A DNA stretch of 64,000 bases from an uncultured Prevotellaceae bacterium (GTDB lineage Bacteria > Bacteroidota > Bacteroidia > Bacteroidales > Bacteroidaceae): positions 1-64,000 of the forward strand of contig CAMVPA010000001.1 in NCBI GenBank assembly GCA_947169245.1, written 5' to 3'. Within the stretch, counting starts at the first letter, position 1. Each line of letters starts with the position of its first letter. Of this stretch, positions 24,537 to 33,156 are shown in pieces. The position numbers and the translations under genes were made by a program. Under the pieces are notes generated by a model. The model saw nothing but the letters and a program-made list of their open reading frames with translations, ran no database searches and had not been told where the DNA came from.

Positions 24537-25895
24537 AAATTGAACTCAGAACAGCAATATATTGAACTGTACGAGCAGGCTCGGCAGATGATTTGCGAGC
24601 ACTCGTCGGACGTGATGAACGCGGTGCGCGACGAGGCTTTCGAGCACTTCAAGGCGCAGGGCTTTCCGTCGAAGAAGGTGGAGCGCTATAAATACACGGA
24701 CATGCAGAAACTGTTTGCGCCAGACTTTGGCCTGAACCTGCAGCGTCTGGAGATTCCCGTCGACCCCTACCAGGCTTTCCGCTGCGACGTGCCTAACCTG
24801 TCGACGAGCCTCTATTTCGTGGTCAATGACATGTTCTACCGTGACGAGAAACCAAAAGGCCATCTGCCTGAGGGCGTTATTATCGGTTCTCTGTGCGATA
24901 GCCCTGAACTCATAGCCAAATACTACTCTAAGTTGGCTAAGACCGGTGACGATGCTATAACAGCCCTCAACACTATGTTGTCCCAGGATGGTATGCTGGT
25001 TTATGTACCTAAGAATGTCAAGGTAGACCGCGCCATTCAGGTGATCAATATCCTGAAAGCCACACCTCAGAATGCTCAGCGTCAGGTGTCCGACATGATG
25101 GTGAATCGTCGTGTGCTCATCGTACTCGAGGAGGGTGCCGAAATAAAAATGCTGTTCTGCGACCATGCTGCCGACGACCGCCACTTCCTGGCTACACAGG
25201 TCATTGAGGCCTGCGTTGGTGAGAACGCGTCGCTCGACCTCTATTGCTTGGAGGAGACCCACCATAAGAACATCCGCGTGAGCAACGTCTACATCGACCA
25301 GCAGGCCAACAGCCGCGTAAACCATAACGTCATCACGCTGCACAACGGTGTGACGCGCAACAAGCTCGACCTCACCTTCTCGGGCGAGGGAGCCGAGTGC
25401 CAGTGCTACGGCTGCGTCATCGCCGACAAGCAGCAGCATGTCGACAACAACACGCTGATTACCCACCGTGTGCCCCACTGCACCTCCAACGAGCTCTACA
25501 AATATGTGCTCGACGACCATGCTGTCGGTGCTTTCGCTGGCCGTGTGCTCGTGGAACACGGTGCTCAGAAGACCGCGTCGCAGATGACCAACCAGAACCT
25601 GACGGCGACCCGTGAGGCCCGCATGTTCACCCAGCCCATGCTGGAGATCTATGCCGACGACGTGAAGTGCGCCCACGGCTCCACCGTTGGTCAGCTCAAC
25701 GATGCCGCCCTCTTCTACATGCGGCAGCGCGGCATCTCGCTCGAGGAGGCCAAGACGCTGTTGCAGAATGCCTTCATCAACGAGGTCATCGACAAGATGC
25801 AGTTAGAGCCGCTGCGCGACCGTCTGCACTACCTCGTGGAGAAACGCTTCCGTGGCGAGCTCAACAAATGTGAGGGCTGCAAACTCTGTAAGTAA
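24525..25895 (+). CDS. sufD: Fe-S cluster assembly protein SufD
   Basis: 456 residues of the SufBD beta-helix family: N-terminal helical part (FPSKKVERYKYTDMQKLF), central helix with VYVPKNVKVDRAIQVINI and the C-terminal core (DLTFSGEGAECQCYGCVIADKQQHVDNNT; DDVKCAHGSTVGQLNDAALFYMRQRGI). It partners SufB and SufC in the scaffold complex. The C-terminus ends in CEGCKLCK, a Cx2Cx2C tail of unknown importance. The start codon is one of four ATGs in a heptamer repeat, so the first residues MRNEKLNSEQQ partly derive from the repeat. A conserved start was probably displaced. Confidence 0.94.
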   Translation: MRNEKLNSEQQYIELYEQARQMICEHSSDVMNAVRDEAFEHFKAQGFPSKKVERYKYTDMQKLFAPDFGLNLQRLEIPVDPYQAFRCDVPNLSTSLYFVVNDMFYRDEKPKGHLPEGVIIGSLCDSPELIAKYYSKLAKTGDDAITALNTMLSQDGMLVYVPKNVKVDRAIQVINILKATPQNAQRQVSDMMVNRRVLIVLEEGAEIKMLFCDHAADDRHFLATQVIEACVGENASLDLYCLEETHHKNIRVSNVYIDQQANSRVNHNVITLHNGVTRNKLDLTFSGEGAECQCYGCVIADKQQHVDNNTLITHRVPHCTSNELYKYVLDDHAVGAFAGRVLVEHGAQKTASQMTNQNLTATREARMFTQPMLEIYADDVKCAHGSTVGQLNDAALFYMRQRGISLEEAKTLLQNAFINEVIDKMQLEPLRDRLHYLVEKRFRGELNKCEGCKLCK

Positions 25896-25917
25896 CAAAA
25901 GAAATACCTTTACGGGT

Positions 25918-27687
25918 ATGAAACGTGCTTTAAGCTTTTTGCTACCCCTCCTGTTGCTCCTGCTCACCGCCTGCGACGGTGGACGTGAACGCGAGATGGA
26001 AACCCTGCTCGACAGGGCCGACAGCCTGAACCGTGCTTACATCCCCATGACCGGCGGCCTTGACTCCCTGCTCCTTGAAGCCACCCGCTATTACGACCGC
26101 CACGGCTCTGCCAACCAGCAGATGCGCGCCCACTACCTGCTGGGCTGCGCCTACCGTGACATGGGGGAGGCCCCCGCCGCCCTCCAAAGCTATCAGGATG
26201 CCGTTGACCGTGCCGACACCACGAGTAGCAACTGCGACTATAGGCAGCTTATGAAAGTTTATGGTCAGATGGCAGAACTGTACGATGCTCAAAATTTGCC
26301 TAATGACGAATTGGACGCGATATTCCATGTGCATAAATGCGCAGAGCTTATTGAAGACACGCTTACATCTATCCGCTGTGTAGAGTTACAGGTTAAACCT
26401 TATTTCCTATTAGGTGATACCGCCAGTACACTTCGAGTTTTGGAAGAAGCGCGACAATTGTATTTGTCACACGGCTATAGACAAGAGGCTGCTAGCGTTT
26501 TTGCATCGGTAATTGACCATTATCTTTCGAAAGGGGATATAGATGAGGCAGGATCTTTGATGAAGGTATTCGAAGAAGATTCGGGCTTGTTTGATGAAGC
26601 AGGGAACATAGACCATCCGCGTGAGATTTATTATTATATAAAAGCTACTTATTCTCTGAAAAAGAAAGAATACGGAAAGGCGGAATACTATTATCGCAAA
26701 TTATGTGAAACCCATGAAATGGAGGCTTATAAGGGACTTGCCAATCTATATCGAATAAAAGGTGTTACTGATTCATTGGTAAAGTACACTTTCCTATTTG
26801 AGAGTGCCTTAGATACACTTCATAACAAGATGCGTACGGATGTTGTCCACCAGATGACATCCATGTATAACTATCAGCGCTTTAAACGAGAAACGGCAAA
26901 GGAGGCTGAAAAGGCGAGGCATACCCGTATGGTTCTATATGCCGTACTTGCCTTAATCGTAATAGCCATTGGCGTATGCTGGTATTTGGTACGACGATAC
27001 AGAGAGAAGGAGAAAGCCAAGGCAGATAGAATGTTGACAAACTATGTTGATGTCCAGACTAAGTTAAAGCGTTTAAACGCGGAATATACTTCTTTGAAAA
27101 CCGAAAATGAAGGTTTGTCAATAGTTTGTAATGATGTTGAGCGTCTGAAGCAGGATAACAAGATGTTGAATATTGCAAACTTACAGATGTTTGATGAGTT
27201 GGTTAGCCTTAAAAACGACAAGGGAAACCAACTTAAGGAAAAAGAGACTGAAATATGTCAATTGAGGGAAGACCTTGAACGTAGTGAAAAGGAATTGCGC
27301 CAAATCAATCTGTATAATCAGTTTAGCATCTTCTCCTCAAGCAAAATCGTTCATGACATAAGAAACAAGAGGAAACTATTGGCAGCAAAAGCTATTGTGA
27401 GCAGAACGGAATGGAAAAAATTGATAAAGCAGTTCCACGACGACATGCCTTTGGCGTCGGCTGTTCTATCTAGGAATGCAAAACTAACCGACAAAGAATT
27501 ATATGTTTGTATCATGGTGATTCTCGGTTTCCGTCACGATGAGATAATGCGTCTTATGCCAATATCAGCTCAGAGCCTTACAAATTTCAAGTCAAGTGCG
27601 AACAAAAAACTTTTCAACATTGAGTCAGCATCCTCATTGAACGACAATCTCGAAAAGGCACTTTGGCTAAAAAGGCCTGGGGTGTAA
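25918..27687 (+). CDS. Membrane-bound TPR protein with C-terminal HTH-like domain
   Basis: 589 residues. The start at 25918 gives a lipoprotein signal (SFLLPLLLLLLTACDGG). Then follow TPR helices (about 40-300), one transmembrane segment (MVLYAVLALIVIAIGVCWYLV, about 340-360), a long coiled coil (about 365-475) and a conserved C-terminus (LTDKELYVCIMVILGFRHDEIMRLMPISAQSLTNFKSS) that looks like a LuxR/HTH-type helix bundle. This layout is a common Bacteroidota family presumed to sense envelope signals and act on transcription; the mechanism is not known. The first 300 bp are GC-rich and the rest AT-rich, with the change near 26235, suggesting recombination. It lies 22 bp after sufD but begins the accessory island. 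Confidence 0.8.
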   Translation: MKRALSFLLPLLLLLLTACDGGREREMETLLDRADSLNRAYIPMTGGLDSLLLEATRYYDRHGSANQQMRAHYLLGCAYRDMGEAPAALQSYQDAVDRADTTSSNCDYRQLMKVYGQMAELYDAQNLPNDELDAIFHVHKCAELIEDTLTSIRCVELQVKPYFLLGDTASTLRVLEEARQLYLSHGYRQEAASVFASVIDHYLSKGDIDEAGSLMKVFEEDSGLFDEAGNIDHPREIYYYIKATYSLKKKEYGKAEYYYRKLCETHEMEAYKGLANLYRIKGVTDSLVKYTFLFESALDTLHNKMRTDVVHQMTSMYNYQRFKRETAKEAEKARHTRMVLYAVLALIVIAIGVCWYLVRRYREKEKAKADRMLTNYVDVQTKLKRLNAEYTSLKTENEGLSIVCNDVERLKQDNKMLNIANLQMFDELVSLKNDKGNQLKEKETEICQLREDLERSEKELRQINLYNQFSIFSSSKIVHDIRNKRKLLAAKAIVSRTEWKKLIKQFHDDMPLASAVLSRNAKLTDKELYVCIMVILGFRHDEIMRLMPISAQSLTNFKSSANKKLFNIESASSLNDNLEKALWLKRPGV

Positions 27688-27865
27688 AATAGGTGTATAA
27701 AAAATGTAAGTGCCTCATTTCGTGTCTTTTTGCATTAAAAAGATGTAAAACAGGTGTACAAAAACTCTTCCTCAAATTTTTATTGTTTGTTATTTTCCTT
27801 TATTTTTGCAAGCAGAACTAAGACCTGCCTAAAGGTCATATTATTAACAACAAACAATATTGATT
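27688..27865. promoter_or_regulatory. Intergenic region with probable promoter for the LRR gene
   Basis: AT-rich spacer. TATTTTTG at 27801-27808 is a possible -7 element, followed by a 57-nt leader; no TTTG is at the ideal distance. Confidence 0.4.
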
Positions 27866-28963
27866 ATGCGAAAGATTCTAGCAATTGCCTTATTTGTGCT
27901 GCTGGGGGGTATATTCTTTTTCTCTCATGCAGCTGGTATGGAATTTGGAGATGAGATTCATTTCCAAGTTGGTATTGTTAACCCAACAGGGGAGCAAGAT
28001 GAGAGAACTAATCTTCATGGTAATACTGTGAGCATCAGCGGACTGTTTTATAGGCTGAACGAGATGTCGCATACCGCCATGATAGCCAATACGAACCAAT
28101 GGACGGGTGAGTTGGATATTCCAGAAGAGGTGAACTACAATAACCAAAAATACACGGTAAACGGGCTGGAGTGGCAGGCGTTCAATTCGTGCAAGACACT
28201 GACTAAGGTAAGAATCCCCAAGAGCGTAATAACAATAGAGCACTATGCAGGAAACGAAAACTGCAAAAACCCGTTCAATAACTGTACCAGCTTGGAGTCT
28301 ATTGAAGTGGCCAAGGATAATCCGAGCATGTGCTCTGTCAATGGTGTCCTTTTCAGTAAGGATAAAACACGGCTCTTTTGCTACCCAGCAGGAGCAAAAA
28401 ACGAAGATTATTCGGTGCCTGACGGTGTGACCTGGATAGGTAGCAGTGCCTTCGCATACAACTCCTATATTGTCCATGTGGCGATGCCAAATAGTGTAAT
28501 AAGCCTTTCATCTGGTGTTTTTTCCAATTGCAAAAGCCTAAAATCCGTAAGCCTTTCAGAATGTGTCAGTTATATTGGAGCCTATACATTCGAAAAATGT
28601 GAGAGTTTGTACCTTCTTGACATTCCTGAGAGTGTAACGGAATTTGGAGAAAGTGTTTTCCGGTGGAGTCCCATAAAAACACTTGTCATTAGGGGATCTT
28701 TTCCCCAAGGATTACGTAACGATACATTCGTTCTTATGGATGACGATGTTACCTTCTATGTCAGGCAATCGGAGATAGAAAATTTTAAAAAGGTTTATTC
28801 TGGTACTGTATTACCCTTGGAATCGTATTCCACCGACATCACAAACGCTTCTGTTAAAGATGTTCGCAGGGGTTGCGCAAACTATGATCTTCTAGGACGT
28901 CGGCAGATGGTCAAGCCTAGCAAGGGTGTGTACATCGAAAGTGGACGGAAAAAGATAAAATAG
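27866..28963 (+). CDS. Exported BspA-like leucine-rich-repeat protein
   Basis: 365 residues: signal peptide (MRKILAIALFVLLGGIFFF...), LRR_5 repeats (about 80-290; VRIPKSVITIEHYA, VAMPNSVISLSSGVFSNCKSLKSVSL, LDIPESVTEFGESVF) and a short tail YDLLGRRQMVKPSKGVYIESGRKKIK. The tail matches those of the giant BspA-like protein and of the 33157 protein. Presumably secreted or surface-attached; ligand unknown. AT-rich like the preceding regulator, which may control it. ATG 27866 is preferred over the in-frame TTG six bases earlier. Confidence 0.85.
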   Translation: MRKILAIALFVLLGGIFFFSHAAGMEFGDEIHFQVGIVNPTGEQDERTNLHGNTVSISGLFYRLNEMSHTAMIANTNQWTGELDIPEEVNYNNQKYTVNGLEWQAFNSCKTLTKVRIPKSVITIEHYAGNENCKNPFNNCTSLESIEVAKDNPSMCSVNGVLFSKDKTRLFCYPAGAKNEDYSVPDGVTWIGSSAFAYNSYIVHVAMPNSVISLSSGVFSNCKSLKSVSLSECVSYIGAYTFEKCESLYLLDIPESVTEFGESVFRWSPIKTLVIRGSFPQGLRNDTFVLMDDDVTFYVRQSEIENFKKVYSGTVLPLESYSTDITNASVKDVRRGCANYDLLGRRQMVKPSKGVYIESGRKKIK

Positions 28964-29037
28964 CGTTAACGGCGTGCAAGGTTTGATGGGGTATTGCGTT
29001 TAAAAAAGAAAACAAAACATTAAGAAAGGGAACTGCT

Positions 29038-29916
29038 ATGAAGAAGATTATCTACACAATGTTGTTATGGGCTTGCTTCGGACTGACAGCCGTAGCACAG
29101 CAGACGGAGGACGGTGACACGGTGTGTCATTCGACGACACCTGGCGACACTCCTTATGTGGATCCGTTGGGCAACATGCCCGAAGACCCGAGAACCGGTT
29201 TCAAGAATGTGAACAGCATTCAGGAACTCAAGCTACAGGAGCCGGATACGGAGGTTCGGCTGACGCTGGTTTACGACACAGTTTTATTTGCCCGCAATAA
29301 TGATGTCTATGTCCGTTGCGGAGTCAGCTGCGCTGCTATCAATTTCAAGGATATGGGCCTGAACCTGCAAGAGGGAATGGTACTCTTCGGGAGCGTTGTC
29401 GGCCGCTATGTGGTAATAGACGGCAAGGCACAGTTCGTGGGCACGGAGAACACCACGGATCAGTACTATACCGTAACAGCCAGAGTTGACTACACCACGC
29501 CATACTACGACTGGAACGAAAACACGCAGAACAATGTTGTCGATGATGTCGTAGAGACAGGTGAGGTGACCATTGACTCACTGGCTGATGCTGCTGGGAC
29601 AAGACGCCTGTATGCATGCAAGCAGAACAGTACGACGCGTCTGCTCCTGACAGACAAGTACGGATTCTGCCAACAGCCCATCCAGATACCGGCCAAATGC
29701 AGCGGACTGAAGGGTATCCTGACACGTAACGGCAACAGCGGCGAACTCTATACGCTGACTGACATCAGTACCGTTGCCCAGCCGTTGGCCATCACAGGTC
29801 TCCGGCGGGATGACGCCTCTGCCGATGCACACTACAATCTTGCTGGCCAGAAGGTCTCAAATGCATACAGGGGAATTATTGTGACAGGGAACGGACGGAA
29901 GATAATTGTGAAATGA
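29038..29916 (+). CDS. Exported protein of unknown function with a GRK tail
   Basis: 292 residues with a clear signal peptide (MKKIIYTMLLWACFGLTAVAQ). The middle shows two possible OB-fold-like beta domains (EVRLTLVYDTVLFARNNDVYVRCG...GSVVGRYVVIDGKAQFVG) with several cysteines (VRCGVSCA). I do not recognise a family with confidence. The C-terminus, YNLAGQKVSNAYRGIIVTGNGRKIIVK, is the short tail found on neighbouring secreted proteins, so the same export route is likely. More GC-rich than its neighbours. Confidence 0.75.
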   Translation: MKKIIYTMLLWACFGLTAVAQQTEDGDTVCHSTTPGDTPYVDPLGNMPEDPRTGFKNVNSIQELKLQEPDTEVRLTLVYDTVLFARNNDVYVRCGVSCAAINFKDMGLNLQEGMVLFGSVVGRYVVIDGKAQFVGTENTTDQYYTVTARVDYTTPYYDWNENTQNNVVDDVVETGEVTIDSLADAAGTRRLYACKQNSTTRLLLTDKYGFCQQPIQIPAKCSGLKGILTRNGNSGELYTLTDISTVAQPLAITGLRRDDASADAHYNLAGQKVSNAYRGIIVTGNGRKIIVK

Positions 29917-29954
29917 TCAGAATGTAGATTAAGGGACGGTGCTCTGGTCTGGTT

Positions 29955-30172
29955 GATCACGGGGTCGGTTCTTTGATCACGGGGTCGGTTCTTCTGATCA
30001 TTTTTGAGGAGTTGATCACGGGGTCGGTTCTTCTGATCATTTTTGAGGAGTAAAATTTGGAGGATTTATAAAATGTTTGTAACTTTACCCCCGCTAACCA
30101 ATGATACACACAGAGTGATCACGGGGTCGGTTCTCCTGATCACGCGGGGTTCTTGATCACGGGGTCGGTTCT
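29955..30172. repeat. Intergenic array of GATCACGGGGTCGGTTCT repeats
   Basis: Five exact 18-bp copies start at 29955, 29975, 30014, 30117 and 30155, with a degenerate copy at 30138. Two lie in tandem 39-bp units that add TCTGATCATTTTTGAGGAG. Each has GATC/TGATCA palindromes. The region between 29917 and 30221 has no gene. Confidence 0.9.
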
Positions 30173-30221
30173 CATCATTTTTTATTCTTCGGACTAATCA
30201 CCTTATAAATACAATTAGCGT

Positions 30222-31361
30222 ATGAAAAAAGAATGTTTATTAACAATACTCTGCTTTGCTGCTATTTCGGCAAGTGCTCAGTTGAAAGTAAATAGTAATG
30301 GAAAGGTCTTTATACAAAGTACTGTTCAGGACACTTGTTCTGCTTTAACGATTGGTGATGATTCTGAAAATTATAATGGCTGTAGTATCGGAATACGATC
30401 ATACAAAATGCAGCAACAGTCATCCAATTACTACACAATGGGAATTATTGGCAAGGCAGAATGCAACAGCAATACCTTTGGGACTGCTATAGGTGTTAAC
30501 GGAAAGGCCATAGGAGCAAACGGCTTTAGAAATTTTGGTATGTTAGCAGAAATTAATCCTGATTGCCAAGGAGCGGGGATTTATGCTTCATCTGAGGGAG
30601 GTATAGTTCCCTATAGCACATCTGGTTGTTATGCTGCTTACCTCTATGGCGATACCTATGCCGATGGTAATATGACTGTGGCATGTTCTTTCTACAATCT
30701 CTCAGACATGCGTTTAAAGGAGAATGTTGTATCAGTAAGTGGTACTAAAAATCAAGGGAGCATACTAAATAAGCTGGAGAATCTTGACGTGTTTTCATAT
30801 AATTTAAAACGTCCCTCATCGTTAAATGGAGGAATGTCAAAACGCGATTTGAAAGATTGGGAGCAGGCAGATGTTCAAAGAACCCATTACGGAGTCTCAG
30901 CCCAGGAATTACAGAATATCTTTCCCGACCTGGTGCGAGAAGGGCAGGACGGATATCTGACGGTTAATTACACAGAGCTGATTCCTCTCTTGCTTCGTGC
31001 CATCCAGGAACTAAAGGGAGAGTTGGATGAGGTCAAAGGAAACAATAGCGCTGGTGCAAGGATAATACCGGCCACAACAGACGTCACCTCGGCTATAAAG
31101 GGTGCCAACGTGCTCTATCAGAACACGCCGAACCCCTTCAAGGAGCAGACCACCATCCGCTTCTCCTTGGCTGACGACGCCCAGGATGCCTCCATCTGCA
31201 TCTTCGACATGACGGGCAAGATGCTGAAGAATCTTCCCATTTCATCGGGTGATACCAGCATTAGTCTTAATGGTTGGGAACTTGGTGAAGGCATGTTCCT
31301 CTATACACTCATTGTCAACGGACGGGAGATTGATACGAAACGGATGATAATCACGAAGTAA
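30222..31361 (+). CDS. Exported protein with S74 intramolecular-chaperone domain and T9SS sorting domain
   Basis: 379 residues: signal peptide (MKKECLLTILCFAAISASAQ), a beta-rich N-terminus (about 20-150), a Peptidase_S74/endosialidase-type chaperone domain (about 160-270: LSDMRLKENVVSVSGT, YGVSAQELQNIFPDLV, GYLTVNYTELIPLLLRAIQEL) and a C-terminal type-A sorting domain (about 290-379: YQNTPNPFKEQTTIRFSL ... IFDMTGKMLKNL ... YTLIVNGREIDTKRMIITK). S74 domains drive trimerisation of phage tail-like fibres and may self-cleave. The start of the sorting domain (about 31060) coincides with a switch from AT-rich to GC-rich DNA, suggesting that the tail module was exchanged. Confidence 0.88.
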   Translation: MKKECLLTILCFAAISASAQLKVNSNGKVFIQSTVQDTCSALTIGDDSENYNGCSIGIRSYKMQQQSSNYYTMGIIGKAECNSNTFGTAIGVNGKAIGANGFRNFGMLAEINPDCQGAGIYASSEGGIVPYSTSGCYAAYLYGDTYADGNMTVACSFYNLSDMRLKENVVSVSGTKNQGSILNKLENLDVFSYNLKRPSSLNGGMSKRDLKDWEQADVQRTHYGVSAQELQNIFPDLVREGQDGYLTVNYTELIPLLLRAIQELKGELDEVKGNNSAGARIIPATTDVTSAIKGANVLYQNTPNPFKEQTTIRFSLADDAQDASICIFDMTGKMLKNLPISSGDTSISLNGWELGEGMFLYTLIVNGREIDTKRMIITK

Positions 31362-31375
31362 GAAAGGATGCTTCT

Positions 31376-33082
31376 ATGAAATGTGAGAAAACGATATTGT
31401 TATTTGCCTGTCTTTTTCCGTCTATTAATACAACCGCACAACTCAGCACAAATGAGCTACCTGTAAGCTATGGGGTGAAATTGAATTCTTCAAACAACAC
31501 AAAGAGTGTAGTTCGGACAATAATTATGCCTCAATTGGATATGGCAAAAATTGAAGCAGAAGATAAGGAAGATGAGGAATATGACATGCCACCGCGTTTT
31601 GGATATCGTCACAAGGTTAACTATGACACCACCAATTCTGGAACATGGACAGTTTTGCCTAATGGAGGCAAAATATGGCAGCTAAATGTAATCTGTCCAG
31701 ACGCGTTGTCAGTGAATTTCTGTTATGACAAATTTTGGATACCCGAAGGAGGTAAGTTTTTTATTTATTCGAAAGACAAAAAATATTCAATTGGTGCATT
31801 CACTTCAAAAAACAACAAAGGTGATAGTGCAAATGTCCGTGGCTTTGCTACGGGTTTAGTTTTCGGAAATGATATAATATTAGAATACTATCAGCCTAAA
31901 GAGGTCTCCGCAAATGCTATCATTTCCATCGATTACATAGTCCATGGGTATAGGTATATTCGTTTTGATGAGAAATCCAGCAATGAAGAAGAGACTTGCA
32001 TGGTAAATGTGAATTGTGATGAAGGACAGAATTGGCAGAATGAAAAAAAAGCAGTTGCGCGCTTTGTTGTGGAAGGAAATCGTTATTGTTCTGGTTCTTT
32101 AATTACTACTACTGATTTAAGCGAGGAACCATATTATTTGACGGCGAATCATTGTATTAGCCCTTTTAATAAAGATGCAGCAGGAGACTCTCTTCTGGAA
32201 TATTCCTTTTTTTGTTGGAACTATGAAACTCCAGGATGTGCTAATGTTAATTATAATCCTTACTTCTATTTTACCTCTGGCGCAACAGTTCTCGCAAATT
32301 ATTATTTATCAGATTATGCTCTTCTCCGATTAGATGAAGACCCCAAAGATTTGTCAAGCTACATTCCATACTATTTAGGTTGGGACAATTCTGGTAACAT
32401 TGGAAATCCCGGAGTATGCATACATCATCCAAATGGAGGCGTAAAGAAAATATCAACTGTAAAGGATCCGCCAATTTCTTCACATAATTATTATCATACA
32501 GGATCATATCAAGAGACTCATTGGAAGGTATATTGGAAGGCTACTACACATGGGCATGGAACAACAGATTTAGGATCATCTGGTTCTCCTTTATTGACAG
32601 CTGCGCATAAAGTAATTGGACAATTGCAAAGTGGAAGTTCAAGTTGTTATTATTTGAATGGGAATGACAAATATGGAAAATTTGATTTGTCTTGGACAGG
32701 TAATAATAACGACAGTATATGCAGAAGATTGAATTGTTGGATTGATTCTATAAATGCGGGTGTGCAAACGATGGAAGGTTTAATGATTATTCCTTCTGGG
32801 ATAACAATGAATACTGACGAACAACTATACAGCAATATACGAGTTAAGAGTAATGGTCAACTGACCATCAAAAGTAATGTAGAGCTAATGGGAAACTCTC
32901 GTGTAATAGTGGAATCTGGTGGAAAGCTCATTATTGACGGCGGAAACCTGTCGAATGTCAATTTGATTCTTAAAGCAGGATCTACTTTAGAGATTATCAA
33001 CGGAGGAATTATTGAAACTCAAAATGGCTTTGAAGCGCCAATGGGTGCCATTGTATATATTTCACATGGGAAGATATTGTAA
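31376..33082 (+). CDS. Secreted trypsin-like serine endopeptidase
   Basis: 568 residues: signal peptide, a propeptide-like N-terminal region (about 20-220), then a chymotrypsin-fold protease with triad H259 (LTANHCIS), D313 (SDYALLRL) and S404 (GSSGSPLL). The layout resembles lysyl-endopeptidase-type bacterial enzymes, with WNYETPGC and HHPNGGVKKIS. The last 110 residues (NIRVKSNGQLTIKSNVELM...) form short beta-strands rich in G-x-L-x-I, a beta-solenoid-like tail, instead of the GRK tail of the neighbours. Specificity is unknown. AT-rich. It follows the S74 gene by 14 bp and is probably co-transcribed. Confidence 0.9.
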   Translation: MKCEKTILLFACLFPSINTTAQLSTNELPVSYGVKLNSSNNTKSVVRTIIMPQLDMAKIEAEDKEDEEYDMPPRFGYRHKVNYDTTNSGTWTVLPNGGKIWQLNVICPDALSVNFCYDKFWIPEGGKFFIYSKDKKYSIGAFTSKNNKGDSANVRGFATGLVFGNDIILEYYQPKEVSANAIISIDYIVHGYRYIRFDEKSSNEEETCMVNVNCDEGQNWQNEKKAVARFVVEGNRYCSGSLITTTDLSEEPYYLTANHCISPFNKDAAGDSLLEYSFFCWNYETPGCANVNYNPYFYFTSGATVLANYYLSDYALLRLDEDPKDLSSYIPYYLGWDNSGNIGNPGVCIHHPNGGVKKISTVKDPPISSHNYYHTGSYQETHWKVYWKATTHGHGTTDLGSSGSPLLTAAHKVIGQLQSGSSSCYYLNGNDKYGKFDLSWTGNNNDSICRRLNCWIDSINAGVQTMEGLMIIPSGITMNTDEQLYSNIRVKSNGQLTIKSNVELMGNSRVIVESGGKLIIDGGNLSNVNLILKAGSTLEIINGGIIETQNGFEAPMGAIVYISHGKIL

Positions 33083-33096
33083 ACAATAAATAAAAT

Positions 33097-33127
33097 TTTG
33101 TAATTACATATTAAAAATATATCTTTG
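33097..33127 (+). promoter_or_regulatory. Promoter of the 33157 gene
   Basis: TTTG (33097-33100) and TATCTTTG (33120-33127) with 19 bp between, then CACCC; about 30 bp before the start codon. Confidence 0.8.
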
Positions 33128-33156
33128 CACCCAGTTATAACCAAACTATAATTATC

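Noticed and set aside
24525..24545. Frameshift in sufD near its start
   Set aside because: The frame is continuous; only the start region is rebuilt by the heptamer repeat.
29955..30172. CRISPR array
   Set aside because: The 18-bp repeats have irregular spacing (16-103 bp), some units are directly adjacent, there are no unique spacers of constant length and no cas genes.
30222..31361. Phage tail-fibre gene indicating a prophage
   Set aside because: The S74 domain is joined to a signal peptide and a type IX sorting domain, and no other phage genes are nearby.
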